64,000 nt of DNA from Clavibacter capsici (GTDB taxonomy: Bacteria > Actinomycetota > Actinomycetes > Actinomycetales > Microbacteriaceae), in contig NZ_CP012573.1 of NCBI RefSeq assembly GCF_001280205.1, positions 1,116,001-1,180,000 on the forward strand, given 5' to 3'. Positions 62,364-64,000 of this stretch are shown piece after piece. The notes under the pieces were generated by a model. The model ran no database searches. It saw only the letters and a list, made by a program, of their open reading frames with translations, and had not been told where the DNA came from. The translations under genes were made by a program, and so were the position numbers. Numbering within the stretch: position 1 is the first letter of the stretch; the number at the start of each line of letters is the position of its first letter.

Positions 62364-63356
62364 TCAGCCGACCGCCTGCGCGAAGCCGCGCGACGGGTCG
62401 GCCAGGTGGTCGAGGCCGGCGGGCAGCGCGCGCCCCTTCGCGGCCATCGACTGCGCCCACAGGCGTCCCGCGCGGTAGGAGGAGCGCACCAGCGGGCCCG
62501 CGAGCACGCCGAGGAACCCGATCCCCTCGGCCTCCGCCTTGATCTCCACGAACTCCTCCGGCCGCACCCAGCGCGCCACGGGCAGGTGCCGCGGCGTCGG
62601 CCGGAGGTACTGCGTGACCGTGATGATGTCGCAGCCCGCGTCGTGCAGGTCGCGGAGCGCCTCGGACACCTCCTCGCGCGTCTCGCCCATGCCGAGGATG
62701 AGGTTCGACTTCGTGATGAGCCCGGCGTCGCGCGCCCGCGTGATCACGTCGAGCGAGCGCTCGTACCGGAACGCCGGGCGGATCCGCTTGAAGATGCGCG
62801 GCACCGTCTCGACGTTGTGCGCGAAGACCTCGGGGCGGGAGGAGAACACCTCGGCGAGGAGGTCCGGGTTCCCGGAGAAGTCGGTCGCGAGGATCTCGAC
62901 GCCCGTGCCCGGGTTGTCGGCGTGGATCCGCCGCACGGTCTCGGCGTGCAGCCACGCGCCCTCGTCGGGCAGGTCGTCGCGGGCCACACCCGTGACGGTC
63001 GCGTACCGGAGGCCCATCCGCCGCACCGAGTCGGCGACGCGGCGCGGCTCGTCGGTGTCGTAGTCGGCGGGCTTGCCGGTGTCGATCTGGCAGAAGTCGC
63101 ATCTTCGCGTGCACTGGGATCCGCCGATGAGGAAGGTCGCCTCCCGGTCCTCCCAGCACTCGTAGATGTTCGGGCAGGCCGCCTCCTGGCAGACAGTGTG
63201 CAGGTCCTCGGTCTTCACGAGCTGCTGGAGGGCCTGGTACTCCGGCCCCATCCGGGCCCTCGTCTTGATCCACTCGGGCTTCCGCTCGATGGGCGTCTCG
63301 GCGTTCCGCACCTCGAGGCGGAGCATGCGGCGGCCGTCCGGGGCGGCGGCGCTCAT
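62364..63356 (-). CDS. lipA: Lipoyl synthase
   Basis: A radical-SAM enzyme that inserts two sulfurs into octanoyl-protein to form lipoyl groups on the E2 and GcvH proteins. The product is 330 residues. The auxiliary cluster cysteines are in [14 protein letters not shown], the radical-SAM CxxxCxxC in CTRRCDFC, and the final RSSYRAG carries the conserved cluster-ligating serine. The ATG at 63356 overlaps the lipB stop as ATGA. A 128-nt spacer separates its 3' end from padR; I see no clear hairpin in it. Confidence 0.97.
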   Translation of the reverse strand: MSAAAPDGRRMLRLEVRNAETPIERKPEWIKTRARMGPEYQALQQLVKTEDLHTVCQEAACPNIYECWEDREATFLIGGSQCTRRCDFCQIDTGKPADYDTDEPRRVADSVRRMGLRYATVTGVARDDLPDEGAWLHAETVRRIHADNPGTGVEILATDFSGNPDLLAEVFSSRPEVFAHNVETVPRIFKRIRPAFRYERSLDVITRARDAGLITKSNLILGMGETREEVSEALRDLHDAGCDIITVTQYLRPTPRHLPVARWVRPEEFVEIKAEAEGIGFLGVLAGPLVRSSYRAGRLWAQSMAAKGRALPAGLDHLADPSRGFAQAVG

Positions 63357-64000
63357 GCGCGGGCCCCGGCGGCGGAAGGGAGGGGAGCGGTGGCGGGCAT
63401 GGCGGATCCGTTCGGGTCGAGGGCGCGCACGAGGTGCGGGCGGAGGAGGGGGACGACGTCGGCCGGCGTGACGGTGCGGCCGATGACGCGGCTGAGCGTG
63501 GTGACGCCGGCGTCGCGGATGCCGCACGGGACGATCCGGTCGTAGGCGTCGAGGGAGTTGCTGCAGTTGAGGGCGAAGCCGTGCATCGTGACGCGCTCGG
63601 CGACGCGGACGCCGATGGCGGCGACCTTGTCGTCGCGGGGCGCGCCGTCGGGGGCTGCGCCGCGGATCCAGACGCCGGAGCGGCCGTCGACGCGATGGGC
63701 CGCGACGTCGAGGTCCGCGAGGAGGGCGATGAGCGCGTCCTCGAGGCGGCGCACGTGGGCCACGACGTCGAGGGGCTCGGGCAGCCGCACGATGGGGTAG
63801 CCGACCAGCTGGCCCGGCCCGTGCCAGGTGATGCGGCCGCCGCGGTCGACGTCGAGAACCGGCGTGCCGTCGCGCGGCCGGTCCGACGGCTCCGTGCGCC
63901 TCCCCGCGGTGTAGACCTCGGGGTGCTCGAGGAGGATGACGGTGTCCTGCGCCCGGCCCGCGACGACGTCGGCATGCAGGGCACGCTGACGCTCGAGGGC
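63353..64000 (-). CDS. lipB: Octanoyltransferase, 5' end outside window
   Basis: LipB moves octanoate from acyl carrier protein to the lipoyl domains, the substrate for LipA. About 215 residues are visible; the N-terminus lies beyond base 64000. The frame continues through the last base of the window. Family motifs are [35 protein letters not shown], and the catalytic cysteine in [14 protein letters not shown]. The lipB-lipA order with a 4-bp overlap is the usual actinobacterial operon. Confidence 0.95.
   Translation of the reverse strand, partial: ALERQRALHADVVAGRAQDTVILLEHPEVYTAGRRTEPSDRPRDGTPVLDVDRGGRITWHGPGQLVGYPIVRLPEPLDVVAHVRRLEDALIALLADLDVAAHRVDGRSGVWIRGAAPDGAPRDDKVAAIGVRVAERVTMHGFALNCSNSLDAYDRIVPCGIRDAGVTTLSRVIGRTVTPADVVPLLRPHLVRALDPNGSAMPATAPLPSAAGARA

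Overview
The window is about 73% G+C chromosome from an actinobacterium of the family Microbacteriaceae, probably Clavibacter or a close relative. This rests on base composition, the succinylase lysine pathway (dapD/dapE), an AdnAB-type recombination helicase-nuclease, and gene order. Three stretches recall Mycobacterium tuberculosis order from memory: lysA-thrA-thrC-thrB-rho-prfA-prmC-sua5-wecA-atp (Rv1293-Rv1311); dapD/dapE-DUF3117-methyltransferase-tatB-mrp-DUF1003-MgtE/CBS (Rv1201c-Rv1232c); and rhlE-ferritin-like-DUF3107-adnAB-nudC-uvrD2-cyclodehydratase-like-metalloprotease-PDZ/S16-UPF0182 (Rv3211 down to Rv3193c). I see no insertion sequence, prophage, integrase, CRISPR array or obvious island. 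This is conserved core chromosome, so I do not claim a new large system.

Layout. 1-4555: end of lysA, then hom, thrC and thrB with 4-bp or 1-bp overlaps (lysine/threonine synthesis). 4617-9267: rho with a very long disordered N-terminal region, prfA (RF1) and prmC. 9307-12692: a HAD phosphatase on the minus strand, then sua5, a WecA-like transferase and atpI. 12879-19752: the ATP synthase operon atpBEFHAGDC, closed by a terminator. 19908-24623: yaaA, the alkylation-repair pair ogt-tag, an Lrp/AsnC regulator and an FHA/PP2C pair. 24642-28020: divergent dapD and dapE plus a membrane mannosyltransferase-like gene. 28168-38340: DUF3117, an O-methyltransferase, tatB, a LysR gene facing a 40-residue membrane peptide, the MgtE/CBS-DUF1003-mrp operon, a stress-type membrane protein, aminopeptidase P, a membrane EEP phosphatase and a PHP phosphoesterase. 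38466-41447: DEAD-box helicase, ferritin-like protein, small membrane protein and DUF3107. 41642-52214: adnA, adnB, a degenerate phosphotransferase, nudC and uvrD2. 52078-58850: cyclodehydratase-like protein, zinc metalloprotease, PDZ/S16 protease and UPF0182. 58991-59064: initiator tRNA. 59130-64000: peroxiredoxin, the padR-ubiB operon and lipB-lipA (lipB runs off the window).

Two signals cut across the annotation. First, at about fifteen single-gene or first-gene starts a -10-like hexamer (xAnnnT) ends 6-10 nt before ATG/GTG with no Shine-Dalgarno. This is the signature of leaderless transcription and I used it to choose starts. Second, the palindrome GGATCC is about five times commoner than composition predicts by my hand count.

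The points most worth a second look are: two genes (sua5, uvrD2) whose reading frames need a one-base correction; a phosphotransferase-fold protein without catalytic residues; a NudC without zinc cysteines; an AdnA with a degenerate Walker A motif; an ATP synthase epsilon subunit lacking its regulatory C-terminal domain; and two convergent gene pairs that overlap antisense at their 3' ends.
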